Of a stretch of 43,808 nt of DNA, positions 26,603 through 34,534 are shown piece after piece. Each line of letters begins with the position of its first letter. Position 1 is the stretch's first letter. The notes under the pieces are model-generated. The model was given only the letters and a program-made list of their open reading frames with translations, was not told the origin of the DNA and searched no databases. The position numbers and the translations under genes were made by a program. This DNA is from Desulfonatronovibrio magnus (GTDB lineage Bacteria > Desulfobacterota > Desulfovibrionia > Desulfovibrionales > Desulfonatronovibrionaceae), in contig NZ_KN882175.1 in the NCBI RefSeq assembly GCF_000934755.1, positions 287,628 through 331,435 on the forward strand, read 5' to 3'.

Positions 26603-26734
26603 GCGAGCATTATACGTTTCTAAAAAAGTCAATTGGGGGCAGTTCCTGTGCCAGGCCGACACAACCGGGTTTTAACCCCAAAATAACCGTGACATACAAC
26701 TCAAGTTTATAGTTTTAAGAACGCGTAATGCTCC
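26603..26734 (+). mobile_element. MITE-A copy 4, degenerate (about 132 bp)
   Basis: The ends GCGAGCATTATACGTTTCT and ACGCGTAATGCTCC are recognisable MITE-A inverted repeats, and the inside keeps GTGCCAGGC, GGTTTTAACCCCAAAA and CCGTGACA. It is the most diverged complete copy. It lies between the SbcD-like and trypsin-like genes. Confidence 0.8.
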
Positions 26735-26798
26735 TGCAATCACAGGCTCTGTGGACAGAAGAGCCTTAACCATTTCATCCCAAGGAGATTGTCCGACC

Positions 26799-27887
26799 AT
26801 GAAAAAGCTCTTTTTTTCAACAATCCTCAGCTTGTTTATGTTTTTTGCCCTTGCAGTCAATGCACAGCCAACTGAAAAACCTTTAGAAAAAAAGTCCACC
26901 AACCTTACCAAAATTGTAGGCGGTGAACCTGTTATAGATGAATCCCGGTACCCCTGGATGGTATCGCTTAATCGTGACTTCAAGTTTCCTGACTTGTACC
27001 TCGGTCATCAATGTGGTGGCATCCTTATTGCCCCAGACTGGGTACTTACAGCTGCCCATTGCACACCACATGTGTATACCCATTTTCATGCCATTCTTGG
27101 CACCACGTCTTTGTCAGCTCCTCCCGGCAAATATGAACGTATTCCCATACGCCGGGTCCTTCTTCACAAAGACTATGATTTAGATTATGATCCTAATACT
27201 TACTACAATGATGTTGCCCTTCTCCAGCTGAGCTTTCCTTCTTCCATGACACCCATCTCCGGCCTGATGGAAGTTGACGAATTCACTCCCTTTGAAACCA
27301 TGTTTACTGCTGTTGGCTGGGGAGCACTTGAGTACCGTGGTGAATATCCTGAACAGCTTATGCAGGTGAGTGTTCCCTACGTGGACAATGATATTTGTCG
27401 AATAACCCTTGAAAAGGAAGGACTCACAATCACTGACAATATGCTTTGTGCTGGAGCATGGGAGGGCGGAAAGGATGCATGTTACGGAGACAGCGGTGGA
27501 CCGCTCCTCAGGCAGGTACAGGGCCGGGATGTTCTCGCCGGAATAGTCAGCTTCGGCCATGAATGCGCTGTCAGGGCCAAACCTGGAGTATACGTCAGGG
27601 TTTCAAAATTTACTGACTGGATAAAAACAACTGCCCAAAGCGAATGCACCTTTGATGCCTTAGAACAGCAGTTTCCCCAGTATTTTACCAGACCGTCCGA
27701 AAACAGTATTATAATGACTACTGAAGATGACGATATGAGATACCGCTCCTACCCCCTGTCCAGTTCTTTTCTGGGCTTGCGCGGCAATCAAATTATCTAT
27801 TCCGGGGAACTCTCAGATTATCAACTGACCGACCTTGGAACGTTAGATGAGTGGGCTGAGGCCACCAATTGTCGCATACTGCATTGA
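26799..27887 (+). CDS. Secreted trypsin-like serine protease with a C-terminal Cys-paired domain
   Basis: The 362-residue protein has a signal peptide (MKKLFFSTILSLFMFF, cleavage after VNA). A propeptide follows up to Lys38, then the activation site K|IVGG. It has the S1 triad His87 (TAAHC), Asp138 (YNDVALL) and Ser232 (GDSGGP). Asp226 sits at the base of the S1 pocket, predicting cleavage after Lys/Arg. The C-terminal 75 residues form a small domain with two Cys (CTFDALEQQFPQYF to EATNC), seen in various secreted bacterial proteins. The ATG at 26799 follows AAGGAGATT; an upstream in-frame start at 26751 lacks one. Trypsins of this eukaryote-like kind are uncommon in sulfate reducers, so acquisition by transfer is possible. 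Confidence 0.93.
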   Translation: MKKLFFSTILSLFMFFALAVNAQPTEKPLEKKSTNLTKIVGGEPVIDESRYPWMVSLNRDFKFPDLYLGHQCGGILIAPDWVLTAAHCTPHVYTHFHAILGTTSLSAPPGKYERIPIRRVLLHKDYDLDYDPNTYYNDVALLQLSFPSSMTPISGLMEVDEFTPFETMFTAVGWGALEYRGEYPEQLMQVSVPYVDNDICRITLEKEGLTITDNMLCAGAWEGGKDACYGDSGGPLLRQVQGRDVLAGIVSFGHECAVRAKPGVYVRVSKFTDWIKTTAQSECTFDALEQQFPQYFTRPSENSIIMTTEDDDMRYRSYPLSSSFLGLRGNQIIYSGELSDYQLTDLGTLDEWAEATNCRILH

Positions 27888-27916
27888 TGCTCAATGGTAA
27901 TAGTTTAGCTCCAAGG

Positions 27917-27951
27917 GTGTGGCATGGGACCAGGCATTCCCGGTGCCACAC
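27917..27951. terminator. Hairpin downstream of the protease gene
   Basis: GTGTGGCA and TGCCACAC form an 8-bp stem 29 bases after the protease stop, with a 19-base loop that itself contains GGGA/TCCC. No T-run follows, so it is only a probable terminator. Confidence 0.45.
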
Positions 27952-28132
27952 TCAAACGATTATTGACTTACTGGTTCAATCCTGTAGCAAACAGCAAGAA
28001 TATTTTGGGATACTGACAAGACCAACAAGGCCTAATAATCTGAATCTTCAGCCTGAAAGTTAAAACTAACCTCCAACTTAACAATACTCGCTTCAGCTGG
28101 ATTGCAGCAAAGGGCAGCTTTAAACTATTATC

Positions 28133-29488
28133 TCACTGCTTTTTCGTAAGCATCAATACATAATCTCGGATTTTTTTCTCATCTTTAATGTGGTTATCCA
28201 AGGCCCAGTCAGTAGTAAGCTTCAATATTCTGCCAATTTCCGGCCCCTGGGGCAAACCGGTATATTGCATAACCTGTTTACCAGTTAGAACAAATCTACT
28301 GTCCGATTTATTCTGCCTGGTCGAGGCCATGATTTTTTCCTGCAGGCACTCAACTGACCGCTTAAATTCAACAGCACTCTGTCCCCTGGCCTGGATATCA
28401 CATTCCACTGTTTTCTTCAATACCGGCCAGCCTGGCTCAGACATGAGCCTGTAAATTTTGGAGGGCTTCATTTCATGTATTTTCAGGGCCTTCATATGAT
28501 TTTCAGCAGCAAAAGCTACCTGGCCCAATATCCTGCCTGGAATTTTCAACCTTCTGGCCACACTTCTGATAATGTCAATACTGGCCTTTTCATGCCTGTA
28601 ATACGTTGGCTGTCCATCTCGTATGGCAAAAGTTGCTGCTTTTCCTGAATCATGAAATAAGATGGAAAGATTGATCACTGGATCTGCAGTGTCATTGGCT
28701 TTGAGGGCAGCCATGGTATGTTCAAATACCCCCCCTTCTGGATGATGCTTGAAATTATGAGTAAAGGTCTTGAGCCTGCTGATTTCCGGCAGAATAATTT
28801 CAAGGAGTCCGCTCTGATCCATAAGCATTATGGACTGAGCAAAAACTTTTCCTGGAAGCCTGCACATTTTAAAAAACTCAGAACTTATTCTTTCGGACGC
28901 TGGCTTGGAAATAAGGTGCGCATTATCCCTGATACAGGCCATTGTGCTGCCTTCAATGCTGAATCCAAGTTCACAGGCAAACCTGACGGCCCTGAGCATG
29001 CGCAGGGGATCACTGATTAGAATCAAATCCGGTTGGCTTGGAGTTTTGATGACCCTGTTTCTGAGGTCTTCAATCCCATTACAGGGATCAAGGATACGTT
29101 CTGATGAATCCAGGGCCATGGCATTAACCGTAAAATCCCTGAGCAGGGCATCCTGGTGAAAAAGATGCTCCTTTTGAGACAGACACACTTTGCAACTTGA
29201 ATGATCCTGCTTGCCTCCCCTTAGCTCGGTTACCTCAAAATACCTGCCCTGATTTTGAATAAGCAGTGTTCCAAAATCTCTGCTGCTGCCCATATTCTTT
29301 GAAGGGTAAATTTGTGCAAGATCAGTCAAAGGCATGGAAGTAGCAATATCTATATCATGGATTTGTTTTTTCAACAAATAATCCCGCACGGCTCCACCCG
29401 CGATAAAGGCTGCAAAACCCCGCGCTTCAATGTTTTCAAGGACATTAAACGCGGACTGCAATGCTTGGGTATCACTGTCCATTGCCAT
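28133..29488 (-). CDS. cca: CCA tRNA nucleotidyltransferase / poly(A) polymerase family
   Basis: The 451-residue class II nucleotidyltransferase begins with the polymerase fold FIAGGAVRDYLL and the metal pair in HDIDIATS. It continues with LRDFTVNAMALD and EDLRNRVIKT. An HD domain (ILFHDSGKA, near residue 270) is typical of bacterial CCA-adding enzymes with phosphohydrolase activity. It adds or repairs the CCA end of tRNAs. Its start lies 14 bases after the stop of the upstream hypothetical gene, and tilS lies beyond, so the three form a probable tRNA-related minus-strand group. A poly(A) polymerase role cannot be excluded. Confidence 0.9.
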   Translation of the reverse strand: MAMDSDTQALQSAFNVLENIEARGFAAFIAGGAVRDYLLKKQIHDIDIATSMPLTDLAQIYPSKNMGSSRDFGTLLIQNQGRYFEVTELRGGKQDHSSCKVCLSQKEHLFHQDALLRDFTVNAMALDSSERILDPCNGIEDLRNRVIKTPSQPDLILISDPLRMLRAVRFACELGFSIEGSTMACIRDNAHLISKPASERISSEFFKMCRLPGKVFAQSIMLMDQSGLLEIILPEISRLKTFTHNFKHHPEGGVFEHTMAALKANDTADPVINLSILFHDSGKAATFAIRDGQPTYYRHEKASIDIIRSVARRLKIPGRILGQVAFAAENHMKALKIHEMKPSKIYRLMSEPGWPVLKKTVECDIQARGQSAVEFKRSVECLQEKIMASTRQNKSDSRFVLTGKQVMQYTGLPQGPEIGRILKLTTDWALDNHIKDEKKIRDYVLMLTKKQ

Positions 29489-29502
29489 AAATCCCGTTTC
29501 AA

Positions 29503-30039
29503 TTACCTGCTGTCTTCATGCAGCCATTTCTGAAAAGCTTCGCGCTCCCCCTGCCAGTCTATAGACATTCTTTTGTGCAGAAACAATTTGTAAGCCTCGT
29601 CAATCAACTCCATGGCCCTTTCCAGAAGAAACATTTTTTCCAGAAAAGCACTGTCAGGATCATCACCCTCTTCCTGTTTTGTATCAACCTTTGGAGTCTT
29701 AAGACCGGAAAAGGCAAAGTCAGCTGCATCTAACTGCACCAGCCATTCATTGTCATCCTGCTCTAACTTTATTTTGGCCTGAACAACTTTTTTTCCAGTC
29801 CTGAGGCCCTGCCTGGCCTCCCAGAGATCAGACATAATGCCGGTACACACAGCCTTTTCCAGACTATCGCCCTCCCCGCCTTCAACAACAATTTTCTGCT
29901 CGAGATACAGCGCAAAGTCCTGACCACTTCCGGTCTGAAATACACCATCCTGGATTTCACTTCTGAACCAGAGCCATGTCAAAAAATCCCGTCCAAGTGC
30001 AGCGCCCTTTTCCTTGGCAAGTTGTAAATCAACTTCCAT
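29503..30039 (-). CDS. Conserved hypothetical protein, possibly RdgC-related fragment-like
   Basis: The 178-residue protein is acidic and soluble. The N-terminal stretch LGRDFLTWLWFRSE resembles a motif in RdgC-type recombination-associated proteins, but the protein is shorter than RdgC (about 300 residues), so this is a weak hint. The C-terminal half is helical with DEAYKLFLHKRMS. It sits between cca and tilS with a tight 14-base spacing to cca. A ribosome site AGGAGGAAT precedes the ATG at 30039, so expression is likely. I cannot assign a function. Confidence 0.75.
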   Translation of the reverse strand: MEVDLQLAKEKGAALGRDFLTWLWFRSEIQDGVFQTGSGQDFALYLEQKIVVEGGEGDSLEKAVCTGIMSDLWEARQGLRTGKKVVQAKIKLEQDDNEWLVQLDAADFAFSGLKTPKVDTKQEEGDDPDSAFLEKMFLLERAMELIDEAYKLFLHKRMSIDWQGEREAFQKWLHEDSR

Positions 30040-30084
30040 ATATTCCTCCTTTATATATGTGTCTCATCATTGGTCAGTCTTTTT

Positions 30085-30236
30085 ATCACTACAGCGAAAT
30101 TTTGTTTTAATCGGCCAGCGGGGACAGGTACTTTTGCCGACCTCAAGAGATAAAACAGTTAGGCAGTTAGACTATCCGGCGGCAAAAGGTCCATTCCCCT
30201 TTCAGCTCAAAATGTCGCTGCACTGCTATATCATCG
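30085..30236. repeat. Dispersed repeat RepF, copy 2, abutting the tilS stop
   Basis: The ends CAGCGAAATTTTGTTTT and AAAATGTCGCTGCACTG are imperfect inverted repeats, and CGGGGACAGGTACTTTTGCC with GACTATCCGG matches copy 1. It separates tilS from the hypothetical gene, and its edge falls at or next to the tilS stop codon (30231-30233). It is MITE-like in structure. Confidence 0.8.
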
Positions 30237-31334
30237 GCTGATGATTCCAAATAAGACACCTTTTTGATATATCTTTGCAAACTTATCGCCTGGAAACTGA
30301 ACCATCTTGTTGCCTGCCTTTTGAAGCCAGAGCCGGTCCAGGGTTATCAAACTGTCAAACAGGGCCTGACCGGGTCCAAGCCTGTCCAGAACATTTTTAT
30401 AAAGCCTGAGTCGAACCGAGCATGACAGGGTCTGCAATGTATCCGGAGCACAAAAAAAATCATCACCCTTTTTATGCACAGGTATATTTTCAAGAATATC
30501 CTGCCAGTGCCTTTCATCTATCCTGCCGAGCTGCCACATGCTTTCCACAGCATCTAAGTATCCGGGATTAATCTGCTCCATTTCAGGAACAATATTATGC
30601 CTGACCCGGTTGCGGGAAAAAGATGTATCATCATTGGAATAATCTGTAATATAGTTCTGTCTTACAGCTTTCAGAAAATCTAAAATATCCTGCTTAGGCG
30701 TACGCAACAAAATACGCATCAGCCGTCTTGAAGGATCATACGCCTTCATGCCTGCAAGCCCGGGCCATCCAGTGCCCCGTCCCAGCCTTAACAGCTGATC
30801 CTCTGCCAGATCATTGAGGTGATGACCGGTCATGATAAAGTCAGCGTCAAGCCTGCTGGCCTCCTGGGCAAGAAACTCATATCTTATGAATCGGGCAGCT
30901 TCCTCTATCCCCATCCTGTTGCCGGCAGCAAAGGCTTGAACATCTTCCCTGGCTCTAACCAGCAAGATATCATGCTCCCGGCAGCAATTACTGACGAAAT
31001 CCTCTTCCTGGTCTGCTTCCGGCCTTAGCATGTGATTAAGATGAGCCGCGTGAATATCCAGGTTATTTCTAATTCTTAAATAAAAAAGCACCTTGAGCAG
31101 GGCCACCGAGTCAGGACCGCCTGAAAGGGCAATCAAAACCCTTGATTCCTTAACTTTTCCAGCATGCTTTGTAATGCCAGCGGCACTGCATTTTGAGGAA
31201 GAACATATAATCTTGCCAGCAGTGCGTGAATCTTCATAGTCAGCTTCCAGGTCACAAACTTCCTGCCAGAAAGATTCAATTCTTAGACAGAATCTGGCCC
31301 ACTTGCCAGGGAGTGTCTGCAAAGTATCCAACAT
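30231..31334 (-). CDS. tilS: tRNA(Ile)-lysidine synthetase
   Basis: TilS converts the wobble cytidine of tRNA-Ile(CAU) to lysidine, needed for reading AUA. The ATP pyrophosphatase P-loop SGGPDS lies at residues 71-76, followed by LNHMLRPEADQEEDFV, GHHLNDLAEDQLLRL and NRVRHNIVPEM. The protein (367 residues) places the P-loop about 45 residues later than usual. The N-terminal extension WARFCLRIESFWQEV is likely genuine, since AGGAT precedes the ATG at 31334. The C-terminal domain has RLWLQKAGNKMVQFPGDKFA. A RepF repeat touches the stop codon. Confidence 0.93.
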   Translation of the reverse strand: MLDTLQTLPGKWARFCLRIESFWQEVCDLEADYEDSRTAGKIICSSSKCSAAGITKHAGKVKESRVLIALSGGPDSVALLKVLFYLRIRNNLDIHAAHLNHMLRPEADQEEDFVSNCCREHDILLVRAREDVQAFAAGNRMGIEEAARFIRYEFLAQEASRLDADFIMTGHHLNDLAEDQLLRLGRGTGWPGLAGMKAYDPSRRLMRILLRTPKQDILDFLKAVRQNYITDYSNDDTSFSRNRVRHNIVPEMEQINPGYLDAVESMWQLGRIDERHWQDILENIPVHKKGDDFFCAPDTLQTLSCSVRLRLYKNVLDRLGPGQALFDSLITLDRLWLQKAGNKMVQFPGDKFAKIYQKGVLFGIISR

Positions 31335-31365
31335 TCTATCCTAGAGGTTGAGAGTTCAAAATACT

Positions 31366-31698
31366 TGGTTGTAAGCGCCTTACCCGGGCGGACCGGGACC
31401 GAACCTGGGAGTACTTTTTATATCCCTCGTTCCCAGGCTCCAGCCTGGGGACGTTTTTCTCTTGCGGCTCAGCCGCTTCTTTGAAATGTGGATAGGAGCC
31501 ACAAAAAAAGGTATAATAGCCTTAACACGTTAAAGATTGCCGCGCTCGAAGACTCGCTCGCAATGACACTTGAATTGTCAGGGATGTAGTTGTTGAAAAC
31601 CTGTCACCCACGAGGGAGCCTAAGCGACCGAAGCAATCTGCATGGTAAAACCATCACCTACCCTCTCGCGCCCAGGGAGGAGCTTAGAAGTAACTACA
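31366..31698 (-). repeat. Dispersed repeat RepC, copy 3 (inverted)
   Basis: The reverse complement matches 1006-1332 and 24750-25068: terminal module at 31375-31420, CGTTCCCAGGCTCCAGCCTG, the CGAAGACTCGCTCGCAATGA block and CCTAAGCGACCGAAGCAATC. It begins about 30 bases upstream of the tilS start and runs directly into RepD. Confidence 0.85.
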
Positions 31699-32058
31699 AT
31701 CGTTTTGATAATAAAATCAGATGGTTACAATTTTCATATTTTTACGTTTTTTGCTTATGATTGATGGACATTTGCCTGAAAAATTCCGTCAAAGATGGGA
31801 ACTTTACGCCTGGCACAGGGACTGTCCCTCGCTGTGTAAATTTTATCATTAAAGCAAATTTCTTCCAGGAACCAATGCAGCATCAGTCTTGTTTTGTAGC
31901 ACCTCGCGGGGACTGTCCTAATTTCCAAATATGGGACTGTTCTTCAATGTGGAGGCGGCTTCCAGCCGCCTGGTCTTTAATAGCCTGCAGGATGCAGGCT
32001 CCACTCTAAAGACAGTTACTCACAAGTTCGGTCCAGGTCCGCCCAGGTGAGGAGCTTC
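31690..32058 (+). repeat. Dispersed repeat RepD, copy 2 (left arm of an inverted pair)
   Basis: The blocks TTTTACGTTTTTTGCTTATG, CCGTCAAAGATGGGAACTTT, GCACAGGGACTGTCCCTCGC and TTCCAGGAACCAATGCAGCA occur inverted at 33835-34141. Palindrome GGGACTGTCCC lies at 31818-31828. An insertion around 31930-32010 containing GGCGGCTTCCAGCCGCC is missing from the other arm. It lies immediately downstream of the peptide-binding lipoprotein gene. Confidence 0.88.
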
Positions 32059-32078
32059 TAAGCAACTGTAGAGAGTAA

Positions 32079-33743
32079 CTAATGCGGAATTGAAAATCGC
32101 TGTAGACTTTCTGGAACCCACCAGTCTTTAAAATTATACATAATCCCTGAAGGCGCAGGTTCAATGCCCATAAATCTGGCATGAACTATGGGCAAGGCAT
32201 TCTGGACATACAAAAACATATACGGCTGCTCATAATGCAGAATTTCCTGGATTTCATCGTATGCCTTTTTACGCACCTCCATATCAAAACTCTGCCTGCC
32301 TTTTTCCAGCAGCTCGTCAACACGATCATTCTTGAAATACACAAAGTTCAGGCCGTTTTCCACAGCCTGAGAAGAATGCCATACATTGTACATGTCGGGA
32401 TCCTGTGGAGTTGACCAGCCTAAAAGTACAACATCAAAACGCCCTTTATCCACAAACTCTCTGATAAAGGTGGCCCATTCGACTGTTCGAATGCGCACTC
32501 TTATACCTATCCTGGCCAGACGGTACTGGATTATGGTCGCTGTTCTGATGCGCAAGTCATTGCCCTGATTGGTCAGAATCGTAAACTCAAAAGGAGTTCC
32601 GTCTTTTACCAGAACATTGTCAGGTCCCATTTCCCACCCGCTCAGGGCAAGAAGTTCCAGAGCCTTCTGAGGATCATATTGATAGTCCTGGATACTATCG
32701 TTATAAACCCATGTACCCGGCATATAAGGGCCAACAGTTGTTAATCCTTCTCCCAGCAAAACTCCCTTGACCAGTTCCTCCCTGTCAACAGCATGGGCCA
32801 GTGCCTGCCGCACCCGGACATCAGTAAAAAAAGGATGCTTAAGGTTATATCCGAGATAGGTATACCCTGAAGCCGGATAACTGAACTTCTGAAAATTTTG
32901 CTGCCAGAAATCATCATCAGTCTGAAACAGATGCTGTTGCGGGGTCATATTCATCATATCTAAGTTGCCTGCCTGAAGCTCGAGAAACATGGTGGCCTGG
33001 TCCGGTATTATCCTGTAAACTATCTCATCAATATGGGGTCTGCCTTCGAAATAGTCATGGTTGGCCCGAAGTACAAGCTGCCTGCCTGCATCCCATCGAT
33101 GCAGTCGGTAAGGCCCGGCACCTACGGGGTCGCGAATATATCTGGTACTCAGCAGGTCTTCATCCTCAAGAATATGTCTTGGCAGAACAGGCAAAGCCCA
33201 TGTCACCAGTGATCTGGCAAAGGGTTTTTCATAACTTACTTCAAAAGAATACCTGTCAAGAACCTGAAAATCGCTGATGGCCAAATAGTCCTGGGCATAG
33301 GCCGTAGGTGTCTCAGGATCAATCATTAACTCATAAGTAAAAAGTACATCGTCAGCTGTCAGCTCTTCACCGTCAAACCATTTAATATCAGGCTTGAGCC
33401 TGATTAATATTTTTTGCCCACCGTCAATAATTTCCAGTTCTTCAGCAGCCCATTTTTCCAGCTCAATATCCTTGTTATAGCGCAGCGGCGATATGTAAAT
33501 ATGATTGTTGATCTCGCTGGAGGCTGAATCTGAAGCAAGGGGCGGAATAAGATTACTTGGCTCTCCGGTAATGCCTATGACAATACGCCCCCCATGTAAC
33601 GGTTCTTCTGGAAAAGCATTCTGTTCCTGCCACCGGGCAGGACTCTGAGAAGTATCTGACAATAAGTGATCACTCTCGGTTTCACAAGCTGCAATAAACA
33701 GCAGACAGAAAAGCATTAAAAATATTGATTTATGAAAAAACAT
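32079..33743 (-). CDS. Peptide-type ABC transporter substrate-binding lipoprotein (family 5)
   Basis: The 554-residue protein is a family 5 solute-binding protein (oligopeptide/dipeptide/nickel class). It has a lipoprotein signal peptide ending FIAAC (Cys20, with Glu at +2, predicting export past the inner membrane). It contains IGITGEPSNLIPPLASDSAS, WFDGEELTADDVLFTYELM, DPVGAGPYRLHRW, VRQALAHAVDRE and GWSTPQDPDMYNVWHSSQ. These proteins feed peptides or nickel chelates to a DppBCDF-type permease. No permease or ATPase gene lies beside it, so it is an orphan. Long inverted repeats flank the gene on both sides. Confidence 0.92.
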   Translation of the reverse strand: MFFHKSIFLMLFCLLFIAACETESDHLLSDTSQSPARWQEQNAFPEEPLHGGRIVIGITGEPSNLIPPLASDSASSEINNHIYISPLRYNKDIELEKWAAEELEIIDGGQKILIRLKPDIKWFDGEELTADDVLFTYELMIDPETPTAYAQDYLAISDFQVLDRYSFEVSYEKPFARSLVTWALPVLPRHILEDEDLLSTRYIRDPVGAGPYRLHRWDAGRQLVLRANHDYFEGRPHIDEIVYRIIPDQATMFLELQAGNLDMMNMTPQQHLFQTDDDFWQQNFQKFSYPASGYTYLGYNLKHPFFTDVRVRQALAHAVDREELVKGVLLGEGLTTVGPYMPGTWVYNDSIQDYQYDPQKALELLALSGWEMGPDNVLVKDGTPFEFTILTNQGNDLRIRTATIIQYRLARIGIRVRIRTVEWATFIREFVDKGRFDVVLLGWSTPQDPDMYNVWHSSQAVENGLNFVYFKNDRVDELLEKGRQSFDMEVRKKAYDEIQEILHYEQPYMFLYVQNALPIVHARFMGIEPAPSGIMYNFKDWWVPESLQRFSIPH

Positions 33744-33832
33744 GATTAGTCCCGGCTTATATTGAAATTTAGAATTAAACTTGCTTTAACCTTGACCCGG
33801 AACCTGATTCAGGGTCCAGTGTTTTTTTAGCT

Positions 33833-34141
33833 GCTTAGAAGCTCCTCACCTGGGCGGACCAGGACCGAACGTGTGAGTAACTTTAAGACTCTGTCACTTT
33901 TCTGGAAATTGGGACAGTCCCCGCGAGGTGCTATAAAAAAGATTGATACTGCATTGGTTCCTGGAAGAAATTTGCTATAATGATAAAAAATACACAGCGA
34001 GGGACAGTCCCTGTGCCAGGCACAAAGTTCCCATCTTTGACGGAACTTTGCTGGCAAATGTGCATGAATCATAAGCAAAAATCATAAAAATGTAAAAATT
34101 GTAACCATTTGAATTTATTATCAAAACGATTCTAGTTACTT
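33833..34141 (-). repeat. Dispersed repeat RepD, copy 3 (right arm of an inverted pair)
   Basis: This is the inverse of 31690-32058: terminal module at 33835-33883, GGGACAGTCCC at 33911-33921 and 34001-34011, TGCATTGGTTCCTGGAAG, AAAGTTCCCATCTTTGACGG and AAGCAAAAATCATAAAAATG. It lies upstream of the peptide-binding lipoprotein gene. Confidence 0.88.
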
Positions 34142-34294
34142 GTAAGCAGGCAGACATACTATTATATTTTTTTTCCTTAGAATGAAACCCCCTTTGCCTT
34201 GCGTTATCTTCCGGCAGAACGTTACATTCATATTGTGGATAATAAGGCAAGTGCAGAACCAGGACCAAGGCCGAAAGCACCGATCTCTGGATAT

Positions 34295-34376
34295 TAGACT
34301 TCAGACTTCCGCCTTCAGCCTTCAGCCCCCCGACCTCTGACCTCTGACCTCTGACGTCTGACTTCCGCCCCCAAAA
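34295..34376. repeat. Low-complexity tract (TTCAGCC / GACCTCTGACCT)
   Basis: Repeats of CTTCAGCCTTCAGCC and GACCTCTGACCTCTGAC run for about 80 bases. A related tract ends the window (43710-43808), and a short piece lies near 24670. The rest of 34142-34534 is AT-rich with no gene. Confidence 0.8.
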
Positions 34377-34534
34377 CTTCTACCCCCGGGCATCAAGTCG
34401 GGGACCTCAAAACAATTTTTCAAAAAATATCTTTTTTCACTTGAAAAAAAAATTAACTTTGTTTAAATGAATCAATCTCATTTCGCCTGCGCAATTCCAA
34501 AGTCGCAAGGCTTCTCAGAAAAACAGGTAAAGTA

